In this document: piece by piece, positions 53,301 to 61,945 of the stretch
Layout: each line of letters starts with the position of its first letter
Position numbering within the stretch: position 1 is the stretch's first letter
Origin: Nannocystis sp. RBIL2
GTDB taxonomy: Bacteria > Myxococcota_A > Polyangia > Nannocystales > Nannocystaceae
DNA length: 64,000 bases
Reading direction: 5' to 3'
NCBI RefSeq assembly: GCF_026626745.1
Contig: NZ_JAPNJW010000002.1
Coordinates: 5,108,151 to 5,172,150, forward strand
Notes under the pieces: model-generated
What the model saw: only the letters and a program-made list of their open reading frames with translations
Database searches by the model: none
What the model was told of the DNA's origin: nothing
Made by a program: the position numbers and the translations under genes

Positions 53301-53355
53301 CGGCCAGCACCAGCGGCCAGCGGCGGACTGCGAAACAGCTCAGCGCAGCGAACAT
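50308..53355 (-). CDS. czcA: Heavy-metal efflux RND transporter, CzcA family
   Basis: The 1015-aa protein is a full-length RND pump: first helix WPLVLAGAMMLALYGW, the post-helix LPIEAFPDVTDPMVEVVG, two large periplasmic loops, and the fourth helix AIDFGILVDGAIVVLEATL with the Asp, Asp and Glu used for proton coupling in metal-type (HME) pumps. The second half repeats the fold (FNVRGRDLGSTVKEAQ, then ASVIL-like hydrophobic helices). HME members export Co, Zn, Cd, Ni, Cu or Ag; the specific metal cannot be read here. It acts with the adaptor upstream (7-bp gap) and the channel downstream (4-bp overlap). Confidence 0.95.
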   Translation of the reverse strand: MFAALSCFAVRRWPLVLAGAMMLALYGWTALRELPIEAFPDVTDPMVEVVGIYPGQAAEEVERRVTLELERAFAGTPHLIDLRSVSVFGLSLVTLTFAEGTSDFELRTLVADRLRGAELPAGAEAEMGPQATPVGQIYRYTLRGDRSLRELRALQDFVVERRLRAVPGVADVVTFGGFERQFQVRIDPARLATADVSVAEVHDALARSNANAGGGYVGIGAQEFVVRGLGAIDSPTELGLAVVREQGGVPVRVRDVATLVEGSTPRRGSVGRGAVDEVVEGIVLLRRGENPSVVLEALHARVDELGREVLPQDVRIDTFYDRTTLVEATLGTVGKNLLEGALLVLAVVYLFLRTWRGVLIIAVVVPLSMLTAFIGLRWMGLPANLISLGAIDFGILVDGAIVVLEATLHAIHHQPQRERGAVIEAAAGGVARAVALALLIIIAALIPIFTLERVEGRIFAPMAYTYGFALLGALLSAALVVPALERALLRGRVDGAPPRWISALGRGYGAALGRLLALRRAALGLLLALTVGLGLYARGIGSEFLPELNEGGFYVTAVFPSTIALDETRRHVTDMRAAMLGLPEVTDVLTHIGRPEDATQAEGPNNAEFFVNLAPESAWRRGTSRRSLEAELRAHLADLPGVELNFSQPITDRVFETISGIIGQVVLKVRGQDLAAMTTAADALRERLAAVPGVADLALYQAGSVPQLRIELDREALARRGLAVEDVQTTIRVALGSAVATEVWDGERRHGVALRLPDDVRADPAALRRLVVSEPDRGVTLGEVATISLGPGRAAIWREDFTRFVAVKFNVRGRDLGSTVKEAQAAVGEVPLAEGLQLVWSGEFKNQDRAMRRLALSFPAALAAILGILFLNFGRLRPTLIIAAFLPLACFGAVAGLRLAGELFSVSSAVGCIALLGQVVLSGVVLCGAIDRAAAEGGGPAAIEGPRAALRPVLLTTALALLGLVPAALSHAMGSETQRPFAIAIVSGLLVATPVMLVLLPLLYGGDSRRGGGEP

Positions 53356-53362
53356 GCGGGCC

Positions 53363-54499
53363 TCACAGCAGGCGGTCCAGCTCGCCGTCGAGCAGCACCG
53401 CCTGCTGCACCACGACCTCGTCGCCCGGCGCCAGGCCGTCGACGATCTGCACCTTCTCGCCGAAGCGGGCCCCGAGCGCGACGGTCCGGCGCTCGAGCAG
53501 CCGCTCGCCGCGGACCACGAACACCACCAGCGCGTCGCGGCGCAGCAGCACCGCGCTGCGCGGCACCACCAGCGTCTCGTCGCCGCGCACCGTCGCCCGC
53601 ACGCGCACCGCCATCTGCCCGCGCAGCCGCGGGTCGGGGGCCTTCGGCATGCACACCGCCACCGCGGTGCGGGTCGCCCGGTCGAGCGTCTGCACCACCT
53701 GCACCAGCCTGCCGGCGAACCGCTCCGCCCCGAGGGCCGGCACCGAGAACGTGCAGTCGGCCCCCTCGCGCACCGACGCCGCCTCGTGCTCGGGGAAGGC
53801 CGCGGTGGCGATCAGCCGCACCGCGTCGCCGATCAGGAACGCCGGGTCGTCGTCTTCGGGAGTGACGCGCTCGCCCGGGTCGAGGGTGCGCAGCAGCACC
53901 TGGCCGTCGGCGCTCGCGCGCAGGATGAAGCGGTCCGCGCCCTGGTGGTCGGCCTGGACCGCCCGCAGGCTCTCGCGCACCCCGCGGAGCTCCGCCTCGC
54001 CGGCCGCCAGCCCCGCCTCCGCCTCGACGAGCTCGCGCGGCGACGCAGCCCCCTGCGTGACCAGCTTTTTGAAGCGCGTCACCGCGTCGCGTTGCGCCGA
54101 CAGCGTCGCGGTCAGCCGCCTTACCTCGCTGCGCAGTCGCGCCACCTCGCCGCTGCGCAGCGTCGCCAGCGGCTCGTTCGTCCGCACCTGCGCCCCCGCG
54201 GCCACGTGCACCGCCTCGACGTAGGCCGGGAACGGCACCCGCACCGCGTACGCCGCGTCGGGCGCGAACTCGAGATGCCCGACCCCTTCGATCTCCGCGG
54301 TGACGTCGCTGCGCTCCGCCCGGGCGGTCGCCAGCCGCGGCCACAGATCGGCGCGCACGCGCATGTGCCCCTCGTCCACCAGCGAGTACGCCGGCTCCTG
54401 CGGCGCCGCCGGCTGCGTCGCAGGAGCGACGCAACCGACCGCGAGCACCGCGATGAATCCGGAGACCTGAAGGAGCCGCACGGCCCGCGACCATGACAC
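53363..54499 (-). CDS. czcB: Periplasmic adaptor (membrane fusion) protein, CzcB type
   Basis: The 378-aa product is a lipoprotein (SGFIAVLAVGC) of the HlyD/CzcB adaptor family. It has the barrel-sandwich start (GHLEFAPDAAYAVRVPFPAYV, then VAAGAQVRTNEPLATL). A helical hairpin follows (about 135-200), then the second lipoyl half (LRASADGQVLLRTLDPGERVTP) and beta-barrel strands ending LDGELDRLL. It links the inner-membrane pump to the outer channel. First gene of the operon; no metal-sensing regulator lies next to it, so control is probably from elsewhere. Confidence 0.93.
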   Translation of the reverse strand: MSWSRAVRLLQVSGFIAVLAVGCVAPATQPAAPQEPAYSLVDEGHMRVRADLWPRLATARAERSDVTAEIEGVGHLEFAPDAAYAVRVPFPAYVEAVHVAAGAQVRTNEPLATLRSGEVARLRSEVRRLTATLSAQRDAVTRFKKLVTQGAASPRELVEAEAGLAAGEAELRGVRESLRAVQADHQGADRFILRASADGQVLLRTLDPGERVTPEDDDPAFLIGDAVRLIATAAFPEHEAASVREGADCTFSVPALGAERFAGRLVQVVQTLDRATRTAVAVCMPKAPDPRLRGQMAVRVRATVRGDETLVVPRSAVLLRRDALVVFVVRGERLLERRTVALGARFGEKVQIVDGLAPGDEVVVQQAVLLDGELDRLL

Positions 54500-54650
54500 C
54501 CCCCGCGCCGGTACACCGTTACGCCCGGGTTAAATCGCTGAAAGACGGCCTCGTCCGCGCCCCGAGCCCTCCCTCCAGCGACTCCCTCCAAAAATCACTC
54601 GAGCCTCCATTCACCCGAGCCTGCGCCCTCGCTCGCGCCCGCACCCACAC

Positions 54651-55931
54651 TCAATGAGGGATGTCGTCGTCGGGTCGGTGGTAGCAGATGCACTCGGGGT
54701 CATCACGCCAGCACGGCTCGCTGCCGACCTGGGCGGCGAACGCATCGATGGCCGAGGAATGGAGGGCAGGATTGTCGTCCACGCTCCAGCTGCCGCTCAC
54801 GCTGGTCAGCTTGTCGGCGCCGGCCAGGGTCATGAGGTTCTCGTTGTCGACGACCATGAGCGAATCGAGCGTGGTGAGCGACGACAGGCCCGCGAGGCTG
54901 GTCAGGCCGTCCAGGCCGAACCAGGAGTCGTATTGCACGCAGCTCCCCAGCCCCAGCAGCCCGGCCGATTCGAGCTGCGAGAGCGGCTGCAGATCCTGGA
55001 TCAGCGGCATCATGCCCAGGGTGAGGGCCGCGACTGACTTGAGCTGCGTCAGCGGTGCGAGATCGGGGACGAGCGGCAGCCAGACCAGGTCGACGTGACC
55101 CAGGGCGGTCAAGCCCTCCAGGCCCGCGAGCGACTCGAGCGCCGGTAAGTTCTCGAGCCAGACGTGCGGCGGCGTGGGACTGCTGGCCAGCAACGGCTGC
55201 AGTCCGGCGACGCTCTTCAGCGACTCGTTGTCCCGGACGATGGTCCAGACGCCCTCGTCGGAGGTCTTCCAGGTCGCCGCGCCGTCGAGGTCGACGAGCT
55301 CGGGATTGCCGGTGATGTCCGCCTGACCTAACCCCGCGAAGTCGGGCGCGAAGGTCGGCAGGGCGGTCGCGGCGGTGTAGAGGAGGGCGAAGATCTGCGT
55401 GAAGCGCAGGGAGTCGAGCCCGGACAGGTCGGTGAGGTTGACGGCCGGCCCGAGCTGGATCTGCCAGGTGACCTCCTCCAGGCACGAGAGCGGCGAGAGA
55501 TCGGTGAGGGTATCGCTGAGGATGCTGAGGCTGCCCTCGATGCTGACGAGATTCCGCAAGCCGCTCAGCTGGGCCTGATCGAGGTCGGAGATGTCGAGGT
55601 TGCCGACCACGCGCGTCATGCACTTGAACTCGTCGGTCGACGAATACATGAGGTCGCCGATATAGAGATCGCCGACGTGCGTCCAGGTCTCGTCGCACGG
55701 CGGTCCACACATCGAGGGCGGGCCCCCGGGGATCGTCATGGTCGACGACCCGGCCTCGGTGGTCGATGCGCTGCCGGTGGCGACGCCGTCAATCGGGTCC
55801 ATCGAGGTCGATGCGGCGCTCGAGCTCGTGTCGGTCGTGGTGTCGCCGGCGCTGTCGCCGGCCGAGGGGCGAGCGGTGCAGGCGCTCAGCGAGAGGAGGA
55901 GCGCGGCCAAGCAATAAGGGCTATGGAACAT
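54651..55931 (-). CDS. Leucine-rich surface lipoprotein
   Basis: From ATG 55931 the 426-aa product has the signal CLAALLLSLSAC and a Thr/Ser tether to about residue 65. It then has irregular leucine-rich repeats: VVGNLDISDLDQAQLSGLRN, LPALESLAGLEGLTALGHVD and LAPLTQLKSVAALTLGM. The repeats are longer and less regular than in the 15-kb LRR gene and resemble receptor-L-domain folds. The last part is Cys-rich (CWRDDPECICYHRP), a likely cap. Surface protein-binding role inferred. Confidence 0.85.
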   Translation of the reverse strand: MFHSPYCLAALLLSLSACTARPSAGDSAGDTTTDTSSSAASTSMDPIDGVATGSASTTEAGSSTMTIPGGPPSMCGPPCDETWTHVGDLYIGDLMYSSTDEFKCMTRVVGNLDISDLDQAQLSGLRNLVSIEGSLSILSDTLTDLSPLSCLEEVTWQIQLGPAVNLTDLSGLDSLRFTQIFALLYTAATALPTFAPDFAGLGQADITGNPELVDLDGAATWKTSDEGVWTIVRDNESLKSVAGLQPLLASSPTPPHVWLENLPALESLAGLEGLTALGHVDLVWLPLVPDLAPLTQLKSVAALTLGMMPLIQDLQPLSQLESAGLLGLGSCVQYDSWFGLDGLTSLAGLSSLTTLDSLMVVDNENLMTLAGADKLTSVSGSWSVDDNPALHSSAIDAFAAQVGSEPCWRDDPECICYHRPDDDIPH

Positions 55932-56094
55932 CTGCGTACGGTACACCTGCTCCGTCGCAGCGGCCACACGCGCCACTCACGCGCGATCTTGCGCTGGAGC
56001 CCTCGGCCGCCGCGACGGACCCCATTCAGCACACCATCCTGAGCCGCGCGCCGGCGTCCGGCGGGCCGGGCGGGCGTCGCTGTCCGCGAGGGCG

Positions 56095-56721
56095 TCAGTT
56101 CCTGCCGAAGTCCTGCGTCCAGTAATATTTGAACGGGGCGCTCTTGGCGTAATAGTAGCCGACGCCGAGATGGGTAAAGATGCCGTTCATGATGTTGTTG
56201 CAATGGCCGGTGCTGGCCATCCAGGCGTCGACGACCTGGGCGGCCGTCGAGTAGCCGCCGGCGATGTTCTCGCCGGCGGCCGTCCACGCGTAGCCGGCGG
56301 CGGAGATCCGCTGGGTGAAGGTCGAGCCGTCCGAGCCGGTGTGGCCGATGACGTCGTTGACGCCCATGTCCTTCGAGTGATTGCGGGCGGCGCAGCGGAG
56401 CTGCGCCTGGCCGACGACAGGCGGCACGGGCGGCTTGCTGACGCCGCCGCACACCGCACCTGCTGCGCGCCTCTGATTGACGAGAGTGAGCACCTGCTCC
56501 TCCAACGCGGCCCAGGCCGGCTTCCAGTTGTTGTCGCTGCACGCGAACGAAGGGTCGGCCGCGTCGGTGAGCGCGTCGAGGCCGAGCTCGGCGAACTCGC
56601 TGGAATCGAGGCCGATGCCGATGACGCCCTCGCCGACCTGGATCGAGGTCTCGTCGTCGACGTCGCACGCGATGACTGCGAGAAGGGCGAGGAGGGCGAG
56701 AATGCGCGGAGCGTTGTGCAT
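56095..56721 (-). CDS. CAP/SCP-domain lipoprotein
   Basis: From ATG 56721 the 208-aa product has the signal LALLALLAVIACD, lipidated at Cys. The CAP (cysteine-rich secretory, PR-1-like) domain covers about 70-205: QVLTLVNQRRAAGAVCGG, LRCAARNHSKDMGVNDVIGH with the metal-site His, AGENIAGGYSTAAQVVDAWM with Glu, GHCNNIMNGIFTHLGVGYYY, ending YWTQDFGRN. Bacterial CAP proteins are secreted; roles range from lipid binding to adhesion. The key His and Glu are kept. The upstream region holds an AAGACA palindrome. Confidence 0.92.
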   Translation of the reverse strand: MHNAPRILALLALLAVIACDVDDETSIQVGEGVIGIGLDSSEFAELGLDALTDAADPSFACSDNNWKPAWAALEEQVLTLVNQRRAAGAVCGGVSKPPVPPVVGQAQLRCAARNHSKDMGVNDVIGHTGSDGSTFTQRISAAGYAWTAAGENIAGGYSTAAQVVDAWMASTGHCNNIMNGIFTHLGVGYYYAKSAPFKYYWTQDFGRN

Positions 56722-57309
56722 ATTTGCATCATCACCCAGGTCACCATCGACGTCGACGGTGTGCGTCGGCCGCCGCGGGCGGCAGCGCGCCCCGGCGATC
56801 GCGCCGGCGCCCAAGCGTCAGCCTACGCCGAGCTGGATGCCAAATGTGTCTTTTAAGACATATATTGATAGATCGACAGCCCACCTTCAATTGCGCATCG
56901 CAGATGCAGGTGCCGGGCGCGGGCAATCTTACATCGAGACCAAACAAGGCGATATGCATGTACGCGTCGGAACCGTGATTCAGCACCCGGGACGGCGACG
57001 CCCGCGCGTATCTCTTCAGCCCTCGCGTTGCCAAGGGTCGGCGATCCAGGGCGCATCATCGAAGCGATGCGAGCCCCGACGACACCCGTCCGGCTCCCGC
57101 TCCAGCTTCAGGGACCCCATGCTCGCGGCGAAGGGGCTCGACCGGCTCGGCTGGAGTCCTTGACGAGAGCATGGAAGTCAGCGGCGTGTTGCTCGCCCAT
57201 CGCCACTCGTCCACAGCTCACCAACACCATCGCGCGCACCGCCACCCCTGCCCGCTCCCGACCTCGACCCTCGACGCCCGCTCATCGAGCTCGACTCACG
57301 CGCGCCCCT
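56722..57309. other. Intergenic region with TGTCTT-TT-AAGACA hairpin
   Basis: This 588-bp stretch upstream of the CAP gene contains the inverted repeat TGTCTT (56847-56852) and AAGACA (56855-56860) inside an AT-rich patch (AAATGTGTC to ATATTGATAG). The patch could hold a promoter and operator. From about 56880 to 57000 the DNA is markedly lower in G+C. No gene is supported; beta-lactamase-type gene ends at 57310. Confidence 0.4.
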
Positions 57310-58479
57310 TCAGCCGCGCCCTGCCTGCACGAGCGCCCACAGCCCCGCCTCCGCCGGTCGCTCATCATTAAACATCACCGCCACGAACGCAGGCTCGGCA
57401 GGCAGGTACGCCACGATCGCCCGCGCCCCCAGGGCTCCGCCGCTGTGACCGACCATCCGCCCCGGCCCGCCCGGCATTTTTTCATAAAACATCATCCCTC
57501 GCCCGTAGCGCAGCGACGGATCGTCGAACATCGGCGCCATGTCTTCGAGCATCCCCGTCACGGTCTGCGCCGTCACCAGCCGCCCCGCCAGCACCGCGTG
57601 CAGCAGTCGCACCAGATCGTCCGCCCCCGCGGCGATCGAGCCCGCCCCGTGCGGCGCCTCGTAGTGCGTGTCCGCCGGCAGCGGCGTCCGGTTCTTGTGC
57701 CCGCGCACCAGCCCCGCGGCCGCCACCCCGGCCCGCTGCCCCACCAGCCCGCGCAACCCGAGCGGCCCGGCGATCTCCGCCGCGATCACCTCCGCCAGCG
57801 TCGCATCGTGACAGCGCTCGACGATGAGGCCGAGCATCACGTACCCCGTATTCGAATAGGCCCAAGTCGCCCCGGGGCAGAACAGGTTCGCGTGCTCCGC
57901 CGCAGTCGCCACCAGCGACTCCGGCGTATGCGCCTCCGCCAGCTCGTGGTCGAAGGTCGGCCCATTATTAAAACTGTAGACCCCGCCGGTGTGCGTCAGC
58001 AGGTGATCGATCGTGATCCGCGAGCTCCCCGGAGAGCGCGGGAACCACCGCGCGATCGGCTCGTCCAAGCGCAGCCGCCCGCGCTCGACCAATCGCAGCA
58101 CCAGCACCGCCGTCACCAGCTTGCCGATGCTGCACGCCTGGAACTTCGCCTCCGCAGTCACCGGCGTCGCCGGCTCCGTGCACGCCAGCCCGCGCGTCGC
58201 CGTCCACAGGCCCGCCCCCGGCACCGCGTAAGCCGCCGAGATCGCCGGCGCCTGCGACTTCGCCAGCACCTCGGCGAGCGCGGCCTCCAGCCGCTCCGTC
58301 AACGCCGGCGCCAGAGCCCCGTCGATCGCCCCGCCCTGGCGCCCGTCGAGGAAGTCGGCGGCCACGTCGAGCCGCGGCGCCCCGGCGTAGTCCGCCGCGC
58401 GGCGACACTCCGGATCGCGCAGGTCAGGTCGACACGCCGCCAGCCCGACCAGCCCCAACCACTGACGCCGCGACCACAT
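57310..58479 (-). CDS. Serine beta-lactamase-fold hydrolase, probable Tat lipoprotein
   Basis: From ATG 58479 the 389-aa product starts MWSRRQWLGLVGLAAC: a twin-Arg motif followed by a lipobox, so it is probably exported folded and lipidated. The catalytic motifs are Ser117-x-x-Lys120 in ACSIGK, Tyr208-Ser-Asn210 in WAYSNTGYV, and HSG near the end in MVGHSGGALG. This is the class C beta-lactamase/D-alanyl esterase (beta-lactamase family) fold. Many members are esterases or peptidases rather than resistance enzymes; nothing here points to antibiotic hydrolysis in particular. Confidence 0.92.
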   Translation of the reverse strand: MWSRRQWLGLVGLAACRPDLRDPECRRAADYAGAPRLDVAADFLDGRQGGAIDGALAPALTERLEAALAEVLAKSQAPAISAAYAVPGAGLWTATRGLACTEPATPVTAEAKFQACSIGKLVTAVLVLRLVERGRLRLDEPIARWFPRSPGSSRITIDHLLTHTGGVYSFNNGPTFDHELAEAHTPESLVATAAEHANLFCPGATWAYSNTGYVMLGLIVERCHDATLAEVIAAEIAGPLGLRGLVGQRAGVAAAGLVRGHKNRTPLPADTHYEAPHGAGSIAAGADDLVRLLHAVLAGRLVTAQTVTGMLEDMAPMFDDPSLRYGRGMMFYEKMPGGPGRMVGHSGGALGARAIVAYLPAEPAFVAVMFNDERPAEAGLWALVQAGRG

Positions 58480-58635
58480 CACGCCCTCGACCTCTCGCCC
58501 GTCAGGCTCACTGCCCCGCGAGGATCCCGACACCGCCGCCCCTTTGTCAATTCACCACTCGCAAGCCCACCGATCGCGTCCCCCCGGGAGGCCTCGCCCG
58601 GGTCGTCGGCGACGACGGCGAACACCTCGCAGGGG

Positions 58636-59535
58636 TCACGGCAGGAGGCTCTGGGAATCGACGACCCAGAGTCGGTCCTGGACGGCGAAGTTGAGGAGGA
58701 GGTATCTCCCGTCGGGAGAGGCGTCGAGCCGAGGGCTCGTGCCGGAGAAGCTGTAGTCGAAGCTGGCGACCAGCTCGAGGGTGGCCAGGTCGATGATTGA
58801 GATGGCCTGCGTGCGGACCACCAGATGTGAACCGCCCTGGATGACGGCGACGCTGCAGTCCTTGCCGCCGATCGGCGTCTTCAGCGACGCACTCCGCACG
58901 GGCTGCTTCTGCTCCGGGTTCCACAGCGCGATCTCTGCCCGCGTCGTCTGCGTCTGTGTCCACGTGACGATCTGGTTGCCACGCACCGCGACGGCGTTGC
59001 CCGTGCCGCGCCACGACGGACGGGCCTTTCCTGGCTCGCACGCGAGGACGGCGAAGACATACGGCGTCTTCTTCTCCGCGGCGCTGACGAGCCAGCGCCC
59101 GTCCCCGGACCATCGCAGCTTCGCCTCGTCGCCGACCTTCGGCATCGCGGACTCCCCGGAGAGCTCGGGCAGATCGAAGATGCGCGGCTGGGCGTCGGAG
59201 TCGGGCGAGACCTCGCCGCCGACCGCGGCGAGGCGCCGGCCATCCGCGGTCAACGCCAGGCCGGCGATCGCCGCGAACGGCATCGTCCGCTGCTGGCCTG
59301 GTCTGCCGTCCGGCTCGAACACGACCAGCTCGCTGGGCGCTCTGGCCGACCCGCCGCGGCTGCCGACAAAGACCGTCCCGTCCTCGCCGAGCGCGCACGC
59401 GTATGGCCATACGACCGGCCGTTCCCATCGCGGGGACTCCCCCTCGAGCTCCCAAAAGCAAGCGGCGCTTCGATTCGACGAGCTCGCGGGCGCAGAGCGG
59501 CCGGGCCGAGCGCCAGCGCAGTCCCGGAGCCTGTA
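58636..59535 (-). pseudogene. Beta-propeller protein with unresolved 5' end
   Basis: The frame from 59535 to 58636 reads as a WD40-like propeller: WPYACALGEDGTVFVGSRGG, GLALTADGRRLAAVGGE, RWSGDGRWLVSAAEKK, NQIVTWTQTQTTRAEIALW and DASPDGRYLLLNFAVQ. An in-frame TAG at 59536-59538 interrupts it, and upstream of it more sensible sequence continues in the same frame (VAIRGSHDEAVSSQFDAAAP). The first possible start inside is GTG 59322, which would lose one blade. Either a point-nonsense pseudogene or a frame error nearby. Confidence 0.55.
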
Positions 59536-59926
59536 CTACGGCGCAGCCGCGTCAAACTGCGAGCTGACGGCCTCGTCGTGGCTGCCCCTGATTGCGACTA
59601 CGATGATTCGATGATCGCTTACGACGAGCAGGGTACGCTGAAGGCGCGCGGCAGACCATCGAGGAATGAGAGCGACGGCGAGGGCCTCGACCCGGGGTAT
59701 CATCACCACACCACGCCCTCGATTCCAGCGAAATCACCACATCGCGCGAACCTCATCCCATCCGGCATTTCCTGTCTCTCGGGGCATGTCACCATCGACC
59801 CCCGAAGCCCGGAGCCAGGCCACCACCTGCGGGCTCTGCAGCGAGCGCGCCCGCCGCGGATCGGCCTCGCAGCGGCCGTGTCCGCTGGACTCTCCGCGTC
59901 CTCCGCGGCATGGTGCCCGGGTTCAC
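59536..59926. other. Gap between broken propeller gene and lectin-like lipoprotein
   Basis: About 390 bp. The left part may encode the lost front of the propeller gene (see that entry). The right part is upstream of the lipoprotein gene at 59927 and should hold its promoter. G+C is lower than average; no ribosome site or second gene seen. Confidence 0.35.
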
Positions 59927-60838
59927 ATGAAAACCGCTCACACTTACAGCATTCACCGCCACGTTACCGTCCTCGGCCTAACCCTCTCGCTCGTGATGTC
60001 TGCCTGCGGCGGCGACAGCGGCGACAGCACCGGCTCGACCTCCGACACCAGCGCTGCCACCACCGACGGCACCGCCACCACCGCGCCTGCGACCGACGGC
60101 ACCACCGCGCCTGCGACCGACGGCACCACCACGACCTCGACCGACGCCACCACCACCTCCACGCCCACCACCGGCACCTCGACCGACGCCACCACCGCCA
60201 CCCCCACCACCGACGCCACCACCGACGCCACGACGACGACCACCACCGGGGGACCTGTCGAGCCCTCGATGAGCTTCTTCGTCTCGAGCACGGGGAGCCC
60301 GACCGGCAACCTCGGCGGTCTCGAGGGCGCCGACCAGCGCTGCCAGGATCTGGCCGACGCCGTCGGCGCGGGCGCCAAGACCTGGCACGCCTACCTCAGC
60401 GTCGAGAAGGGCCCGGACGACCAGCCCATCCACGCCAAGGATCGCATCGGTCAGGGCCCCTGGTACAACGCCGACCTCGTCCTGATCGCCGGCGACCTCA
60501 CCGAGCTGCACGCCAAGGACGGCGACGCCTCGCTGTTCCTCGACGAGAACGGCGAGATGGTCCCCGGTCAGTGGGTCGGCTCGCCCACTCCCAACGAGCA
60601 CGACATCCTCACCGGCACCAACAAGGACGGCACCGTCACTGCGGGCAAGACCTGCGCCGACTGGACCTCGGAAGATCCGGCAGTGTTCGCCCAGGTCGGC
60701 CACTCCGACGGCCTCGGCCCCATGGGCAACGACGCCGAACAATACCGCTCGTGGAACTCGGTCCACGAGAACGGCGGATGCCACGACACCGCCCCGAAGG
60801 GCGGAGCCGGCCGCGTGTACTGCTTCGCCGTCGATTGA
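59927..60838 (+). CDS. Endostatin/C-type-lectin-like lipoprotein
   Basis: The 303-aa product has the signal LGLTLSLVMSACGGD and a Thr-rich tether of about 85 residues with repeats of ATDGTT. The C-terminal domain (about 120-303) begins MSFFVSSTGSPTGNLGGLEG and then ADQRCQDLADAVGAGAKTWH, and closes with WNSVHENGGCHD and GRVYCFAVD. This matches DUF1554-like domains, related in fold to C-type lectins and collagen XVIII endostatin, found in Leptospira and myxobacterial lipoproteins. Three Cys are placed as in the family. Likely an outer-surface binding protein. Confidence 0.85.
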   Translation: MKTAHTYSIHRHVTVLGLTLSLVMSACGGDSGDSTGSTSDTSAATTDGTATTAPATDGTTAPATDGTTTTSTDATTTSTPTTGTSTDATTATPTTDATTDATTTTTTGGPVEPSMSFFVSSTGSPTGNLGGLEGADQRCQDLADAVGAGAKTWHAYLSVEKGPDDQPIHAKDRIGQGPWYNADLVLIAGDLTELHAKDGDASLFLDENGEMVPGQWVGSPTPNEHDILTGTNKDGTVTAGKTCADWTSEDPAVFAQVGHSDGLGPMGNDAEQYRSWNSVHENGGCHDTAPKGGAGRVYCFAVD

Positions 60839-60866
60839 GACCCCGCGACCGCGCCGCACGCGGCCC

Positions 60867-60901
60867 GACTCGCCTCCTCGCGCCCACCGCGGAGGCGAGT
60901 C
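60867..60901 (+). terminator. Strong hairpin after the lectin-like lipoprotein gene
   Basis: GACTCGCCTCC (60867-60877) pairs perfectly with GGAGGCGAGTC (60891-60901) around a 13-base loop, 28 bases after the stop. It is GC-rich with no T run. Confidence 0.55.
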
Positions 60902-61057
60902 GCCCGGGGTCACCATTGCGATCCGGCTGACGAATACGCGACCCCCGAGCCTGCCGCACTCACCGCTCCGGTCGCACCGCGCTTCGCACCCGCGCCCCTC
61001 GAAGCCGAGTCGCACATGCCGCTCGACGCTGACTCGAGTCTGGTCCACGATCGCCCC

Positions 61058-61888
61058 ATGCGCGTCGCCGTCATCGGGCACATCGAGTGGATCGAGTTCG
61101 TGCGAGTCGCCCGTGTGCCGGCCGCGGGAGACATCGTCCACGCCCTCGATGCCTGGGAGGGCCCGGGAGGCGGCGGCGCAGTGGCGGCGGTGCAGCTCGC
61201 CCGGCTCGCCGGTGAATGCACTTTTTTCACCGCGCTGGGCGACGACCCTCTCGGCGCCCGCGCCCGCGCCGAGCTGACCGCGCTGGGCCTGCAGCTCGAG
61301 GCCGCAGTCCGCCCGGTCCGCCAGCGCCGCGGATTCACGTACGTCGACGACGCGGGCGAGCGCACGATTACGGTGATCGGCGGACGACTCGCGCCCGTGG
61401 CCGCCGATCCGCTGGCGTGGGACCTGCTGGCCGCCGTCGACGCGGTCTACGTGACGGCCGGCGACCCCGACGCCCTGCGCCTCGCCCGGCGTGCGCGCAA
61501 GGTCGTGACGACCGCGCGGATCTTGCCGACCCTGCAAGCCGCCGGGATCGTGGTCGACGCGCTCGTCTGCAGCTCGCGCGACCCCGCGGAGCGCTACGCC
61601 GCCGGCGACCTCGACCCGGCGCCACGGCTCGTCGTGCGCACAGCCGGCAGCGCCGGCGGCAGCTACGAGGTCGACGGCGACTATCGACAATACGCAGCCG
61701 CCCCGCTGCCGGGACCGGTCGTCGACGCCTACGGCTGCGGCGACTCCTTCGCCGCCGGTCTGACCTACGCCCTCGCCGCCGGCGCGAGCGCGGACGAAGC
61801 CGTGCGCCTCGCCGCCCGCTGCGGCGCCGCGGCCCTGACCGGCCGCGGCCCCCACGACGGCCAGCTGCGCCGCGCGGACCTGCAGTGA
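61058..61888 (+). CDS. PfkB-family carbohydrate kinase
   Basis: From ATG 61058 the 276-aa product begins MRVAVIGHIEWIEFVRVARV. It has the N-terminal PfkB signature region WEGPGGGGAVAAVQLARLAG and the sugar-side ALGDDPLGARA. It ends with the catalytic motif DAYGCGDSFAAGLTYALA, where the Asp of GCGD is the base. The usual Asn of the GGxxxN motif is Ala, which may alter sugar specificity. It should phosphorylate a sugar or nucleoside with ATP; the substrate is not readable. It is shorter than ribokinase (about 300), missing part of the lid. Confidence 0.9.
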   Translation: MRVAVIGHIEWIEFVRVARVPAAGDIVHALDAWEGPGGGGAVAAVQLARLAGECTFFTALGDDPLGARARAELTALGLQLEAAVRPVRQRRGFTYVDDAGERTITVIGGRLAPVAADPLAWDLLAAVDAVYVTAGDPDALRLARRARKVVTTARILPTLQAAGIVVDALVCSSRDPAERYAAGDLDPAPRLVVRTAGSAGGSYEVDGDYRQYAAAPLPGPVVDAYGCGDSFAAGLTYALAAGASADEAVRLAARCGAAALTGRGPHDGQLRRADLQ

Positions 61889-61889
61889 T

Positions 61890-61919
61890 TTCGTCGCCCG
61901 CCGGACCGCGGGCGACGAA
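61890..61919. terminator. Twelve-pair hairpin between convergent genes
   Basis: TTCGTCGCCCGC (61890-61901) pairs perfectly with GCGGGCGACGAA (61908-61919) around a six-base CGGACC loop. It starts two bases after the kinase stop and lies between converging genes. The A-rich and T-rich ends suit a two-way terminator. Confidence 0.65.
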
Positions 61920-61945
61920 TCATCATTGCCCGGCACGCGCGCCGC

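Noticed and set aside
57310..58479. Antibiotic-resistance beta-lactamase
   Set aside because: The fold and motifs are shared with many esterases and peptidases; nothing here supports a resistance role.
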